Shown one piece after another: positions 13,592-14,392 of a DNA stretch of 14,392 nt. A program made the translations under genes and the position numbers. The notes under the pieces are model-generated. The model did no database searches and was not told the DNA's origin. It saw only the letters and a program-made list of their open reading frames with translations. Every line of letters begins with the position of its first letter. The stretch's first letter is position 1. The DNA is from Candidatus Cloacimonadota bacterium (lineage in GTDB: Bacteria > Cloacimonadota > Cloacimonadia > Cloacimonadales > TCS61). The DNA lies in contig DAOVQH010000025.1 in NCBI GenBank assembly GCA_030628755.1, positions 1 through 14,392 on the forward strand. The letters are read 5' to 3'.

Positions 13592-14392
13592 TTGAGCGAT
13601 AAAATAATTCGAGGAATCATAAAAGATAAACATGTCAGATTTTTTGCTGTAGATTCAACTGAAACAACCAGGCATGCTGCTAAAATACACAATTTATCAA
13701 TAACGAACTCCGTTCTTTTGGGAAGAATGCTAAGTGCTACTCTGATGATGGGTGCAGAACTTAAATCCAATAGGGATGTAATTACTTTGAAGATAGAGTG
13801 TGATGGACCTGTTGGCGGAGTATTAGTAACAGCCGATAAAAACGGTAATGTAAAAGGATATGTAAATAACCCGGAAATTGAAACTCCCTTTGACGCAGAG
13901 ACAAAACAATTCGGTGTAAAAACAGCTATTGGGAAAGGAGTTCTCACAATAATAAAAGACCTGGGTATGAAGAATCCATATATCGGACAGGTTGACCTAC
14001 AATATGGAACTATCGCCAGGGATTTAACCCGTTATTTCGTGAAATCGGAACAAATACCCTCTTCAGTAGGATTGGGTGTGTTAATTGATCCAGGTGGAAA
14101 AATTCGTCAGTCTGGCGGGTTTATTATCCAGTTAATGCCAGAAGCCCCGGAAGATGTTATTTCCAAAGTTGAGAATAACCTGCATAAATTTCCAAACCTG
14201 ACAGATGCAATGGATATGGGTTATTCCATCGAGGAAATCATTGAGAAGTTTATTTTGAAAGACCTTCAACCGGAAATCAAAATGGAAATTCCTGCTCGAT
14301 ATAAATGTAACTGCTCATATAAAAAATTTGCAGAAGGGATAAAACTCCTGGAAAAAGAAGAACTGAAAGAAGCAATAAAGAAAAATGAAGTA
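13592..14392 (+). CDS. hslO: Hsp33 redox-regulated chaperonin, cut by the window edge
   Basis: 267 codons with no stop before the window ends; Hsp33 is usually about 290 aa, so only the C-terminal tip is missing. It is a cytoplasmic holdase that is activated when oxidative stress oxidises its zinc-bound cysteines. Typical stretches are seen: a start SDKIIRGIIKD, LLGRMLSATLMMGAELKS (42-59), CDGPVGGVLVTAD (70-82), GKGVLTIIKDLGMKNPY (114-130), SEQIPSSVGLGVLI (152-165) and SGGFIIQLMP (174-183). The first zinc pair is C239-x-C241; the second (CxxC) would be just outside. The start is TTG at 13592 with AGGAG 6 nt upstream. No ATG competes in frame nearby. It has its own transcription unit after the tRNA. 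Confidence 0.95.
   Translation, partial: MSDKIIRGIIKDKHVRFFAVDSTETTRHAAKIHNLSITNSVLLGRMLSATLMMGAELKSNRDVITLKIECDGPVGGVLVTADKNGNVKGYVNNPEIETPFDAETKQFGVKTAIGKGVLTIIKDLGMKNPYIGQVDLQYGTIARDLTRYFVKSEQIPSSVGLGVLIDPGGKIRQSGGFIIQLMPEAPEDVISKVENNLHKFPNLTDAMDMGYSIEEIIEKFILKDLQPEIKMEIPARYKCNCSYKKFAEGIKLLEKEELKEAIKKNEV

Noticed and set aside
13579..13947. 122-codon minus-strand ORF
   Set aside because: Antisense to Hsp33, whose plus-strand frame shows the family motifs and a good SD.

Overview
The window comes from an AT-rich bacterial genome. A TonB C-terminal-type lipoprotein (lipobox plus YP...W.F core) implies an outer membrane. TTG and GTG starts are common and are backed by clear Shine-Dalgarno (SD) sequences. 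A DUF362 ferredoxin-like protein and a REC-PAS protein with a small Cys-rich C-terminal domain point to an anaerobe or facultative anaerobe, perhaps of the FCB or Cloacimonadota-like type. That placement is inference; there is no rRNA or marker gene to test it.

Layout. (1) 1-383, minus: N-terminus of a MATE-family efflux transporter, cut by the window edge. (2) About 480-8440, minus throughout and visibly more AT-rich than the right half: an accessory island. In transcription order it holds a truncated tyrosine-integrase relic (8442-8173), then five tightly packed genes: a thymidylate-kinase-like P-loop kinase, a GT-B glycosyltransferase, a helical-repeat protein with a likely Mrr-like nuclease domain, a SAM methyltransferase, and a kinase-methyltransferase fusion. 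After a 394-bp gap come a nucleotide-sugar epimerase/dehydratase and an unknown 263-aa gene. These last two are separated by short GC-rich dyad repeats that resemble integron or cassette recombination sites. (3) 8443-9115: a small ORF or gene remnant, then a repeat field with REP-like palindromes, a 56-bp direct repeat whose copies each carry a hairpin, and another hairpin. (4) 9116-11329, minus: DUF362 2x[4Fe-4S] protein and a REC-PAS response regulator. (5) 11522-13328, plus: a GcvT-like protein and a TonB-type lipoprotein ending in a strong bidirectional terminator. (6) 13360-13436, minus: tRNA-Asp(GTC) with a TTGACA promoter. (7) 13592-end, plus: Hsp33 (hslO), cut by the window edge before its second CxxC.

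The right half looks like ordinary chromosome. The main unexplained unit is the 8130-2850 operon. It combines nucleotide-kinase-like, glycosyl-transfer and methyl-transfer enzymes with a putative PD-(D/E)XK nuclease, beside an integrase relic and cassette-like repeats. Two readings fit: a small-molecule (nucleoside- or sugar-type) pathway, or a mobile modification/defence system. The sequence alone does not decide between them.
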